NCBI RefSeq assembly: GCF_963678635.1
Contig: NC_087067.1
Span: forward strand, 33,766,401 to 33,830,400
Direction: 5' to 3'
DNA: 64,000 bases
From: Symsagittifera roscoffensis
Lineage: Eukaryota; Xenacoelomorpha; Acoela; Convolutidae
The position numbers were made by a program, and so were the translations under genes. Each line of letters begins with the position of its first letter. Position 1 is the stretch's first letter. Under the pieces are notes generated by a model, which worked only from the letters and a program-made list of their open reading frames with translations, had not been told where the DNA came from and did not search any database. Positions 1 through 8,634 of the stretch are shown in pieces.

Positions 1-86
1 TCGTCCGATCACCGAAGTTAAGCAACATTGGGCCTGGTTAGTACTTGGATGGGAGACCGCCTGGGAACACCAGGTGGTGTAGGCTT
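1..86 (+). rRNA. 5S rRNA gene, copy 1 (5' truncated by window edge)
   Basis: The window opens at 5S position 35. The internal control region and the 3' end are present; T111 is replaced by G, in the 3' strand of the end helix. A TTTT run follows the gene. Confidence 0.95.
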
Positions 87-743
87 TTATTTAAAGCAAA
101 ATTAATTCTTTTACTTTTATGCGCTAAGAGTTATTGCTGTTCAAAGTTCGGTGATGTCAAAAAGTTAAGCCTAATCGAGCGTGGTGCAAAAATTTTCAAT
201 GGGTCAAATTTTGGCCAAAACAAAAGAAAACCGAAAAATTTCTTTTGCAGTATCAATTTTGTGTACAATCAGCTGCTGATAGGTCAAAAATAATGGAGAT
301 AACTTTTGGGGTCTTTGAGTTATAGCCTTTTGAATTTCGGTGATGTCAAAAAAATAAGCCCAATCGAGCCTGGTGAATTGCGCGAACGGCCATAACTTGC
401 CCAAAAATTTTAAAATTTCCAAATTTTATTATTTGGATCACAAGATCATAGTCAAATCTTGGGGGACTGAGAAAATGAACCAATTTCGTCGGTCCAACAC
501 AAAGTTATAAGCTTTTGAAATCTCGGTGATACCAAAAAGTTAAGCCTAATCGAGCGTGGTGCAAAAAATGAAATTTTCAAAATTTCTGTTTTTTTTCGTT
601 CAAAGTTCATTTTTTTCATCTCGTTTCATAAATTTGAGCTCAGGACAATTCCAACGTGGAGTAATCATCAGTTGAAAATTTGGGGGACCCGAATTTCGGC
701 CATTTTGGACGAAAATCGGCCTAAAAGCTACATTTTACGTTAA

Positions 744-857
744 TGCAATTTTTTTTCTTGCATTTTTCAAGAGAATTAGGCTGCCCTCCGCTGTCGCAGA
801 GTGCATTCAAAGAAAACTTATCAAATAGATTTGAATACTTACCTATTTAATAAGTTT
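744..857 (-). ncRNA. candidate spliced-leader RNA gene, copy 1
   Basis: The exon would end at 843 and the donor G lies at 842. The Sm-like site is kept, but the base just before it differs (CCTAATTC on the - strand). The distal CTAAC/GTTAG hairpin beyond this interval is altered in this unit. Confidence 0.6.
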
Positions 858-1210
858 ATCACAACAATTAGGCTAAAAGCAACTGACCGTATCCTGGCTG
901 GTATTCAATCATATGCCACTTACAGTGGATGTGCGGCTATCATGCCATAGATGGCAATTCAAGGCACCTTGTACACGCTCCATAGGTTTTGACCAGCTGA
1001 TTTGGCCATAAAACACATTGGGCCAAAAAAATTCCAAACAATGTCAATTTTCAGTATTTTGTTTGAAATGCATAAATTATAACGTGAGCGTGCAAAATTT
1101 TACATGGTATAAGAGCATATTTTTACTCTCGCGCGAGGGCGAGTGTTTTAAAAGTAATGTACATAGACATACGCTAGTAAGGATATAAATGAAAGCGGAG
1201 TAACTCAAAT

Positions 1211-1330
1211 GCCTACGACCATACCATGTTGAATGCACCGGTTCTCGTCCGATCACCGAAGTTAAGCAACATTGGGCCTGGTAAGTACTTGGATGGGAGA
1301 CCGCCTGGGAACACCAGGTGTTGTAGGCTT
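1211..1330 (+). rRNA. 5S rRNA gene, copy 2 (reference copy)
   Basis: This is the 5S RNA of the large ribosomal subunit, transcribed by RNA polymerase III. The 120-nt gene starts GCCTACGACC and ends GTAGGCTT. Positions 1-9 pair with 110-118 (helix I, one G-U), and CCTGG at 67-71 pairs with CCAGG near 104-108. The internal control region is visible as an A-box-like stretch around AAGTTAAGC (49-57), an intermediate element near GGTTAG, and a C box around GTACTTGGATGGGAGACC (75-92). A TATAAAT box stands 27 bp upstream and a T-run (1329-1332) ends the gene. This copy carries T73A (GTAAGTACTT), shared only with the copies at 8515 and 26461. The identification is secure from the sequence; which copies are active cannot be read from it. 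Confidence 0.98.
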
Positions 1331-1332
1331 TT
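1329..1332 (+). terminator. Pol III T-run at the 5S 3' end (reference)
   Basis: Four T residues follow GTAGGC directly, the usual minimal Pol III terminator. A second T-run (TTCTTTTACTTTT) lies about 25 bp further on and could act as a backup. Most units share this layout; the exceptions are given with the copies concerned. Confidence 0.8.
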
Positions 1333-1390
1333 ATTTAAAGCAAAAGTAATTCTTTTACTTTTATGCGCTAAGAGTTATTGCTGTTTAAAG

Positions 1391-1436
1391 TTCGGTGATG
1401 TCAAAAAGTTAAGCCTAATCGAGCGTGGTGCAAAAA
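1391..1436. repeat. spacer motif A (reference unit)
   Basis: First of three related motifs in a long spacer, with the core GGTGATGTCAAAAAGTTAAG followed by CCTAATCGAGCGTGGTGC. The upstream words GAGTTAT and TTTAAAG are also repeated in B and C. It lies about 60 bp after the 5S gene and is present in every unit. In short units its right part is fused to motif C. Confidence 0.9.
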
Positions 1437-1579
1437 ATTTCAATGGGTCAAATTTTGGCCAAAACAAAAGAAAACCGAAAATTTTCTTTTGCAGTATCAG
1501 TTTTGTGTACAATCAGCTGCTGATAGGTCAAAAATAAGAGAGATAAGTTTTGGGGTCTTTGAGTTATAGCCTTTTGAAT

Positions 1580-1620
1580 TTCGGTGATGTCAAAAAAATA
1601 AGCCCAATCGAGCCTGGTGA
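1580..1620. repeat. spacer motif B (reference unit)
   Basis: Second motif, 189 bp after A, with AAAAAATAAGCCCAATCGAG followed by CCTGGTGA. It is found only in long and intermediate units. Its CCTGG matches the 5S intermediate element better than A or C do. Confidence 0.9.
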
Positions 1621-1765
1621 ATTGCGCGAACCGCCATAACTTGCCCAAAAATTTTAAAATTTCCAAATTTTATTATTTGGATCACAATATCGTAGTCAAA
1701 TCTTGGGGGACTGAGAAAATGAACCAATTTCGTCGGTCCAACACAAAGTTATAAGCTTTTGAAAT

Positions 1766-1811
1766 CTCGGTGATACCAAAAAGTTAAGCCTAATCGAGCG
1801 TGGTGCAAAAA
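1766..1811. repeat. spacer motif C (reference unit)
   Basis: Third motif, 186 bp after B: CTCGGTGATACCAAAAAG then TTAAGCCTAATCGAGCGTGG. It shares an uninterrupted run of about 34 bp with A, which is where the short-unit deletion joins. The words TCTCG, GAT-ACC and AAGTTAAGC are in the same order and nearly the same spacing as 5S positions 33-57. Confidence 0.9.
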
Positions 1812-1999
1812 ATGAAATTTTCAAAATTTTTGTTTTTTTTTTCGTTCAAAAAAGTTCATTTTTTTCATCTTGTTTCATAAATTTGAGCTCAGGACAATTC
1901 CAACGAGCCCAAAACGACGTTTGTAGCTCAAGTGTACGTGGAGTAATCATCAGTTGAAAATTTGGGGGGACCCGAATTTCGGCCATTTTGGACGAAAAT

Positions 2000-2026
2000 C
2001 GGCCTAAAAGCTAACTTTTAAGTTAG
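2000..2026 (-). other. distal CTAAC/GTTAG hairpin with T-run after the SL candidate
   Basis: On the - strand, CUAACU-UAAA-AGUUAG forms a 6-bp hairpin followed by CUUUU. The outer CTAAC/GTTAG arms are kept in most units while the loop varies (TTTTAA, TTTTAC, TTTTCA, or only TT). It could be a 3' processing or termination structure of the SL candidate, or a simple spacer palindrome. Confidence 0.4.
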
Positions 2027-2140
2027 TGCAATTTTTTTTCTTGCATTTTTCAAGAGAATTGGGCTGCCCTCCGCTGTCGCAGAGTGCATTCAAAGAAAAC
2101 TTATCAAATAGATTTGAATACTTACCTATTTAATAAGTTT
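2027..2140 (-). ncRNA. candidate spliced-leader (SL) RNA gene, copy 2 (reference)
   Basis: An SL RNA donates its short 5' exon to many pre-mRNAs by trans-splicing and works as a small snRNP. Read on the - strand, the exon end AAACUUAUUAAAUAG (2140-2126) pairs over 15 bp with CUAUUUGAUAAGUUU (2111-2097). The 14-nt loop opens with the donor GUAAGU (2125-2120). Next come a hairpin with stem CUCUGC/GCGGAG, loop GACA and an outer UGC/GCA extension (2088-2065), an Sm-like site AAUUCUCUUGA (2060-2050), and a hairpin UGCAA/UUGCA (2045-2027). This order, and a length near 114 nt, fit known SL RNAs. Two pairs are G-U here but C-A on the + strand, which favours this strand. The exon 5' end and the polymerase are not visible. 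Other reading: a conserved hairpin region that is not transcribed. No open SL family match is recognised. Confidence 0.62.
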
Positions 2141-2159
2141 ATCACAACAATTAGGCTAA

Positions 2160-2310
2160 AAGCAACTGACAGTATCCTGGCTGGTATTCAATCATATGCC
2201 ACTTACAGTGGATGTGCGGCTATCATGCCATAGATGGTCATTCAAGGCACCTTGTACACGCTCCATAGGTTTTGACCAGCTGATTTGGCCATAAAACACA
2301 TTGGGCCAAA
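2160..2310 (-). promoter_or_regulatory. conserved block upstream of the SL candidate (possible promoter)
   Basis: This stretch is nearly invariant between units, much more so than the A/T-rich spacer on the other side. It includes CTGGCTGG, CATATG, the inverted repeat CCACT-TAC-AGTGG (2199-2211) and GCTATCATGCCATAG. The inverted repeat lies about 60-70 bp before the first paired exon base, the distance expected of a proximal sequence element in snRNA-type promoters. No element is recognised by sequence; the role is inferred from position and conservation. Confidence 0.35.
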
Positions 2311-2410
2311 AAAATTCCAAACAATGTCAATTTTCAGTATTTTGTTTGAAATGCATAAATTATAACGTGATCGTGCAAAATTTTACATGGTATAAGAGCA
2401 TATTTTTACT

Positions 2411-2420
2411 CTCGCGCGAG
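2411..2420. promoter_or_regulatory. GC-rich palindrome CTCGCGCGAG upstream of 5S
   Basis: A perfect 10-bp palindrome in A/T-rich surroundings, 74-83 bp before the 5S start and followed by GGCGAGTG. It recurs in almost every unit. Variants at 7154 (extended to CTCGCGCGCGAG) and 20963 (TCTCGCGAG) keep dyad symmetry; those near 9720, 11530, 50747 and 61849 weaken it. A protein-binding site is possible. Confidence 0.45.
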
Positions 2421-2466
2421 GGCGAGTGTTTTAAAAGTAATGTACATAGACATAAGCTAGTAAGGA

Positions 2467-2473
2467 TATAAAT
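2467..2473 (+). promoter_or_regulatory. TATA-like box at -27 of 5S (reference)
   Basis: TATAAAT starts 27 bp before the 5S gene. This is where 5S genes of several animals, plants and fungi carry a TATA-like external element. The stretch from it to the gene is conserved across the array. Deviating copies: TAGAAAT before 38053, and a box pushed to -41 before 19235. Confidence 0.7.
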
Positions 2474-2493
2474 GAAAGCGGAGTAACTCAAAT

Positions 2494-2613
2494 GCCTACG
2501 ACCATACCATGTTGAATGCACCGGTTCTCGTCCGATCACCGAAGTTAAGCAACATTGGGCCTGGTTAGTACTTGGATGGGAGACCGCCTGGGAACACCAG
2601 GTTTTGTAGGCTT
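2494..2613 (+). rRNA. 5S rRNA gene, copy 3
   Basis: Full length; G110T changes the last base pair of helix I. First gene of the only short unit in the left part of the window. Confidence 0.97.
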
Positions 2614-2931
2614 TTATTTAAAGCAAAAGTAATCCTTTTACTTTTATGCGCTAAGAGTTATTGTTGTTTAAAGTTCGGTGATGTCAAAAAGTTAAGCCTA
2701 ATCGAGCGTGGTGCAAAAAATGAAATTTTCAAAATTTTAGTTTTTTTTTTCGTTCAAAGTTCATTTTTTTCATCTCGTTTCATAAATTTGAGCTCAGGAC
2801 AATTCCAACGAGCCCAAAACGACGTTTGTAGCTCAAGTGTACGTGGAGCAATCATCAGTTGAAAATTTGGGGGGACCCGAATTTCGGCCATTTTGGACGA
2901 AAATCGGCCTAAAAGCTAATTTTTAAGTTAG

Positions 2932-3045
2932 TGCAATTTTTTTTCTTGCATTTTTCAAAAGAATTGGGCTACCCTCCGCTGTCGCAGAGTGCATTCAAAG
3001 AAAACTTATCAAATAGATTTGAATACTTACCTATTTAATGAGTTT
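2932..3045 (-). ncRNA. candidate SL RNA gene, copy 3
   Basis: Exon end 3031, donor GTAAGT intact. The Sm-like site reads AAUUCUUUUGA. The outer arm of hairpin II changes to GUA, still paired through G-U on this strand. AATGAG in the exon arm puts one C-A mismatch in hairpin I. Confidence 0.58.
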
Positions 3046-3398
3046 ATCACAACAATTAGGCTAAAAGCAAATGACAGTATCCTGGCTGGTATTCAATCAT
3101 ATGCCACTTACAGTGGATGTGCGGCTATCATGCCATAGATGGTCATTCAAGGCACCTTGTACACGCTCCATAGGTTTTGACCAGCTGATTTGGCCATAAA
3201 ACACATTGGGCCAAAAAAATTCCAAACAATGTCAATTTTCAGTATTTTGTTTGAAATGCATAAATTATAACGTGAGCGTGCAAAATTTTACATGGTATAA
3301 GAGCATATTTTTACTCTCGCGCGAGGGCGAGTGTTTTAAAAGTAATGTACATAGACATAAGCTAGTAAGGATATAAATGAAAGCGGAGTAACTCAAAT

Positions 3399-3518
3399 GC
3401 CTACGACCATACCATGTTGAATGCACCGGTTCTCGTCCGATCACCGAAGTTAAGCAACATTGGGCCTGGTTAGTACTTGGATGGGAGACCGCCTGGGAAC
3501 ACCAGGTGTTGTAGGCTT
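3399..3518 (+). rRNA. 5S rRNA gene, copy 4
   Basis: Matches the array consensus over all 120 nt. The spacer behind it has GATGATG in motif A, shared with the next unit. Confidence 0.98.
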
Positions 3519-4210
3519 TTATTTAAAGCAAAAGTAATTCTTTTACTTTTATGCGCTAAGAGTTATTGCTGTTTAAAGTTCGATGATGTCAAAAAGTTAA
3601 GCCTAATCGAGCGTGGTGCAAAAATTTTCAATGGGTCAAATTTTGGCCAAAACAAAAGAAAACCGAAAAATTTCTTTTGCAGTATCAATTTTGTGTACAA
3701 TCAGCTGCTGATAGGACAAAAATAATGGAGATAACTTTTGGGGTCTTTGAGTTATAGCCTTTTGAATTTCGGTGATGTCAAAAAAATAAGCCCAATCGAG
3801 CCTGGTGAATTGCGCGAACGGCCATAACTTGCCCAAAAATTTTAAAATTTCCATATTTTATTATTTGGATCACAAGATCATAGTCAAATCTTGGGGGACT
3901 GAGAAAATGAACCAATTTCGTCGGTCCAACACAAAGTTATAAGCTTTTGTAATCTCGGTGATACCAAAAAGTTAAGCCTAATCGAGCGTGGTGCAAAAAA
4001 TGAAATTTTCAAAATTTTTGTTTTTTTTCCGATCAAAGTTCATTTTTATCATCTTGGTTCATAAATTTGAGCTCAGGAAAATTCCAACGAGCCCAAAACG
4101 ACGTTTGTAGCTCAAGTGTACGTGGAGCAATCATCAGTTGAAAATTTGGGGGGACCCGAATTTCGGCCATTTTGGACGAAAATCGGCCTAAAAGCTAATT
4201 TTTAAGTTAG

Positions 4211-4324
4211 TGCATTTTTTTGTCTTGCATTTTTCAAGAGAATTGGGCTGCCCTCCGCTGTCGCAGAGTGCATTCAAAGAAAACTTATCAAATAGATTTG
4301 AATACTTACCTATTTAATAAGTTT
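4211..4324 (-). ncRNA. candidate SL RNA gene, copy 4
   Basis: Exon end 4310. Hairpins I and II are as in the reference. The loop of hairpin III differs (a G in the T-run) and one pair of its stem is lost. Confidence 0.6.
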
Positions 4325-4677
4325 ATCACAACAATTAGGCTAAAAGCAACTGACAGTATCCTGGCTGGTATTCAATCATATGCCACTTACAGTGGATGTG
4401 TGGATATCATGCCATAGATGGTCATTCAAGGCACCTTGTACACGCTCCATAGGTTTTGACCAGCTGATTTGGCCATAAAACACATTGGGCCAAAAAAATT
4501 CCAAACAATGTCAATTTTCAGTATTTTGTTTGAAATGCATAAATTATAACGTGAGCGTGCAAAATTTTACATGGTATAAGAGCATATTTTTACTCTCGCG
4601 CGAGGACGAGTGTTTTAAAAGTAATGTACATAGACATAAGCTAGTAAGGATATAAATGAAAGCGGAGTAACTCAAAT

Positions 4678-4797
4678 GCCTACGACCATACCATGTTGAA
4701 TGCACCGGTTCTCGTCCGATCACCGAAGTTAAGCAACATTGGGCCTGGTTAGTACTTGGATGGGAGACCGCCTGGGAACACCAGGTGTTGTAGGCTT
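4678..4797 (+). rRNA. 5S rRNA gene, copy 5
   Basis: Consensus sequence throughout, with the normal TATA-like box and T-run. Confidence 0.98.
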
Positions 4798-5489
4798 TTA
4801 TTTAAAGCAAAAGTAATTCTTTTACTTTTATGCGCTAAGAGTTATTGCTGTTTAAAGTTCGATGATGTCAAAAAGTTAAGCCTAATCGAGCGTGGTGCAA
4901 AAATTTTCAATGGGTCAAATTTTGGCCAAAACAAAAGAAAACCGAAAAATTTCTTTTGCAGTATCAATTTTGTGTACAATCAGCTGCTGATAGGTCAAAA
5001 ATAATGGAGATAACTTTTGGGGTCTTTGAGTTATAGCCTTTTGAATTTCGGTGATGTCAAAAAAATAAGCCCAATCGAGCCTGGTGAATTGCGCGAACGG
5101 CCATAACTTGCCCAAAAATTTTAAAATTACCAAATTTTATTATTTGGATCACAAGATCATAGTCAAATCTTGGGGGACTGAGAAAATGAACCAATTTCGT
5201 CGGTCCAACACAAAGTTATAAGCTTTTGAAATCTCGGTGATACCAAAAAGTTAAGCCTAATCGAGCGTGGTGCAAAAAATGAAATTTTCAAAATTTTTGT
5301 TTTTTTTCCGTTCAAAGTTCATTTTTATCATCTTGTTTCATAAATTTGAGCTCAGGACAATTCCAACGAGCCCAAAACGACGTTTGTAGCTCAAGTGTAC
5401 GTGGAGTAATCATCAGTTGAAAATTTTGGGGAACCCGAATTTCGGCCATTTTGGACGAAAATCGGCCTAAAAGCTAACTTTTCAGTTAG

Positions 5490-5603
5490 TGCAATTTTTT
5501 TTCTTGCATTTTTCAAGAGAATTGGGCTGCCCTCCGCTGTCGCAGAGTGCATTCAAAGAAAACTTATCAAATAGCTTTGAATACTTACCTATTTAATAAG
5601 TTT
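5490..5603 (-). ncRNA. candidate SL RNA gene, copy 5
   Basis: Exon end 5589. One change (A to C on the + strand, 5575) falls in the hairpin I loop and does not touch the donor. Confidence 0.6.
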
Positions 5604-5956
5604 ATCACAACAATTAGGCTAAAAGCAACTGACAGTATCCTGGCTGGTATTCAATCATATGCCACTTACAGTGGATGTGCGGCTATCATGCCATAGATGG
5701 TCATTCAAGGCACCTTGTACACGCTCCATAGGTTTTGACCAGCTGATTTGGCCATAAAACACATTGGGCCAAAAAAATTCCAAACAATGTCAATTTTCAG
5801 TATTTTGTTTGAAATGCATAAATTATAACGTGAGCGTGCAAAATTTTACATGGTATAAGAGCATATTTTTACTCTCGCGCGAGGGCGAGTGTTTTAAAAG
5901 TAATGTACATAGACATAAGCTAGTAAGGATATAAATGAAAGCGGAGTAACTCAAAT

Positions 5957-6076
5957 GCCTACGACCATACCATGTTGAATGCACCGGTTCTCGTCCGATC
6001 ACCGAAGTTAAGCAACATTGGGCCTGGTTAGTACTTGGATGGGAGACCGCCTGGGAACACCAGGTGTTGTAGGATT
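5957..6076 (+). rRNA. 5S rRNA gene, copy 6
   Basis: C118A removes the terminal G-C pair of helix I (ends GTAGGATT). The rest is consensus. Confidence 0.96.
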
Positions 6077-6768
6077 TTATTTAAAGCAAAAGTAATTCTT
6101 TTACTTTTATGCGCTAAGAGTTATTGCTGTTTAAAGTTCGGTGATGTCAAAAAGTTAGGCCTAATCGAGCGTGGTGCAAAAAATTTCAATGGGTCAAATT
6201 TTGGCCAAAACAAAAGAAAACCGAAAAATTTCTTTTGCAGTATCAATTTTGTGTACAATCAGCTGCTGATAGGTCAAAAATAATGGAGATAACTTTTGGG
6301 GTCTTTGAGTTATAGCCTTTTGAATTTCGGTGATGTCAAAAAAATAAGCCCAATCGAGCCTGGTGAATTGCGCGAACGGCCATAACTTGCCCAAACATTT
6401 TAAAATTACCCAATTTTATTATTTGGATCACAAGATCATAGTCAAGTCTTGGGGGACTGAGAAAATGAACCAATTTCGTCGGTCCAACACAAAGTTATAA
6501 GCTTTTGAAATCTCGGTGATACCAAAAAGTTAAGCCTAATCGAGCGTGGTGCAAAAAATGAAATTTTCAAAATTTTTGTTTTTTTTTCGTTCAAAGTTCG
6601 ATTTTTTCATCTTGTTTCATAAGTTTGAGCTCAGGACAATTCCAACGAGCCCAAAACGACGTTTGTAGCTCAAGTTTACGTGGAGTAATCATCAGTTGAA
6701 AATTTGGGGGGACCCGAATTTCGGCCATTTTGGACGAAAATCGGCCTAAAAGCTAACTTTTAAGTTGG

Positions 6769-6882
6769 TGCAATTTTTTTTCTTGCATTTTTCAAGAGAA
6801 TTGGGCTGCCCTCCGCTGTCGCATATTGCATTCAAAGAAAACTTATCAAATAGATTTGAATACTTACCTATTGAATAAGTTT
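6769..6882 (-). ncRNA. candidate SL RNA gene, copy 6 (weakened helices)
   Basis: Exon end 6868, donor intact. GCATATTGC replaces GCAGAGTGC in hairpin II and breaks two pairs; CTATTGAAT breaks one pair of hairpin I. This copy may be degenerate. Confidence 0.5.
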
Positions 6883-7235
6883 ATCACAACAATTAGGCTA
6901 AATGCAACTGACAGTATCCTGGCTGGTATTCAATCATATGCGACTTACAGTGGATGTGCGGCTATCATGCCATAGATGGTCATTCAAGGCACCTTGTACA
7001 CGCTCCATGGGTTTTGACCAGCTGATTTGGCCATAAAACACATTGGGCCAAAAAAATTCCAAACAATGTCAATTTTCAGTATTTTGTTTGAAATGCATAA
7101 ATTATAACGTGAGCGTGCAAAATTTTACATGGTATAAGAGCATATTTTTACTCGCGCGCGAGGGCGAGTGTTTTAAAAGTAATGTACATAGACATAAGCT
7201 AGTAAGGATATAAATGAAAGCGGAGTAACTCAAAT

Positions 7236-7355
7236 GCCTACGACCATACCATGTTGAATGCACTGGTTCTCGTCCGATCACCGAAGTTAAGCAACATTGG
7301 GCCTGGTTAGTACTTGGATGGGAGACCGCCTGGGAACACCAGGTAGTGTAGGCTT
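7236..7355 (+). rRNA. 5S rRNA gene, copy 7
   Basis: C29T, G110A and T111G. The last two alter the inner end of helix I; T111G is shared with copy 1, in line with the block duplication of units 1-3. Confidence 0.96.
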
Positions 7356-8047
7356 TTATTTAAAGCAAAATTAATTCTTTTACTTTTATGCGCTAAGAGT
7401 TATTGCTGTTCAAAGTTCGGTGATGTTAAAAAGTTAAGCCTAATCGATTGTGGTGCAAAAATTTTCAATGGGTCAAATTTTGGCCAAAACAAAAGAAAAC
7501 CGAAAAATTTCTTTTGCAGTATCAATTTTGTGTACAATCAGCTGCTGATAGGTCAAAAATAATGGAGATAACTTTTGGGGTCTTTGAGTTATAGCCTTTT
7601 GAATTTCGGTGATGTCAAAAAAATAAGCCCAATCGAGCCTGGTGAATTGCGCGAACGGCCATAACTTGCCCAAAAATTTTAAAATTTCCAAATTTTATTA
7701 TTTGGATCACAAGATCGTAGTCAAATCTTGGGGGACTGAGAAAATGAACCAATTTCGTCGGTCCAACACAAAGTTATAAGCTTTTGAAATCTCGGTGATA
7801 CCAAAAAGTTAAGCCTAATCGAGCGTGGTGCAAAAAATGAAATTTTCAAAATTTTTGTTTTTTTTTCGTTCAAAGTTCAATTTTTTCATCTTGTTTCATA
7901 AGTTTGAGCTCAGGACAATTCCAACGAGCCCAAAACGACGTTTGTAGCTCAAGTGTACGTGGAGTAATCATCAGTTGAAAATTTGGGGGGACCCGAATTT
8001 CGGCCATTTTGGACGAAAATGGGCCTAAAAGCTACATTTTACGTTAG

Positions 8048-8161
8048 TGCAATTTTTTTTCTTGCATTTTTCAGGAGAATTAGGCTGCCCTCCGCTGTCG
8101 CAGAGTGCATTCAAAGAAAACTTATCAAATAGATTTGAATACTTACCTATTTAATAAGTTT
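8048..8161 (-). ncRNA. candidate SL RNA gene, copy 7
   Basis: Exon end 8147. The Sm-like site reads AAUUCUCCUGA. It shares the CCGTATCC and GGCAATTC variants of its upstream block with copy 1. Confidence 0.58.
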
Positions 8162-8514
8162 ATCACAACAATTAGGCTAAAAGCAACTGACCGTATCCTG
8201 GCTGGTATTCAATCATATGCCACTTACAGTGGATGTGCGGCTATCATGCCATAGATGGCAATTCAAGGCACCTTGTACACGCTCCATAGGTTTTGACCAG
8301 CTGATTTGGCCATAAAACACATTGGGCCAAAAAAATTCCAAACAATGTCAATTTTCAGTATTTTGTTTGAAATGCATAAATTATAACGTGAGCGTGCAAA
8401 ATTTTACATGGTATAAGAGCATATTTTTACTCTCGCGCGAGGGCGAGTGTTTTAAAAGTAATGTACATAGACATACGCTAGTAAGGATATAAATGAAAGC
8501 GGAGTAACTCAAAT

Positions 8515-8634
8515 GCCTACGACCATACCATGTTGAATGCACCGGTTCTCGTCCGATCACCGAAGTTAAGCAACATTGGGCCTGGTAAGTACTTGGATGG
8601 GAGACCGCCTGGGAACACCAGGTGTTGTAGGCTT
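8515..8634 (+). rRNA. 5S rRNA gene, copy 8
   Basis: Carries T73A like copy 2, whose unit it also matches in spacer variants (CACAATATCGTAG). Confidence 0.97.

Larger units (their letters stand above)
1..2493 (+). repeat. 5S array block: two long units (first cut by the window)
   Basis: The units begin before the window and at 1211. The first spacer is about 35 bp shorter than its long neighbours because the stretch between CCAACG and CGTGGAG near 655 is missing. The second unit (1211-2493) is used here as the reference for sub-elements. Both hold the full A-B-C motif series. Confidence 0.95.
2494..3398 (+). repeat. single short unit
   Basis: One 905-bp unit between long blocks. Motif A is fused to motif C and motif B is absent. 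Its variants are shared with the short unit at 9797. Confidence 0.95.

Noticed and set aside
45-293. Open frame of 82 residues (MDGRPPGNTR...) repeated in most units
   Set aside because: It begins at a TTG inside the 5S gene and runs into the spacer. It recurs only because the units are homogenised, and changes length or stops with spacer indels.
204-422. - strand open frame of 72 residues (MEILKFLGKLW...) in nearly all long units
   Set aside because: It lies in the motif A-B spacer that is deleted cleanly from short units, shows no domain, and matches no codon-like substitution pattern. It is chance openness copied by concerted evolution.
1211-1330. CTGGTAAGTACTTGG in the 5S gene (T73A) as a splice donor
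   Set aside because: It is a single base change in an RNA gene present in three copies, with no exon context.
1391-1811. Inserted transposon as the cause of the long units
   Set aside because: The extra 375 bp has no terminal inverted repeats or target duplication and consists of two more steps of the motif already present; deletion by recombination explains the classes.
2119-2130. ATACTTACCT on the + strand as the 5' end of a U1 snRNA gene
   Set aside because: U1 starts with this word, but none of the later U1 landmarks (70K loop, Sm site, 3' hairpin) follow. The word is the complement of a splice donor, which the SL reading explains better.
2163-2185. GCAACTGACAGTATCCTGGCT as a U4 snRNA fragment
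   Set aside because: It recalls the U4 start only over about 20 bases; the U6-pairing region and the Sm site do not follow.
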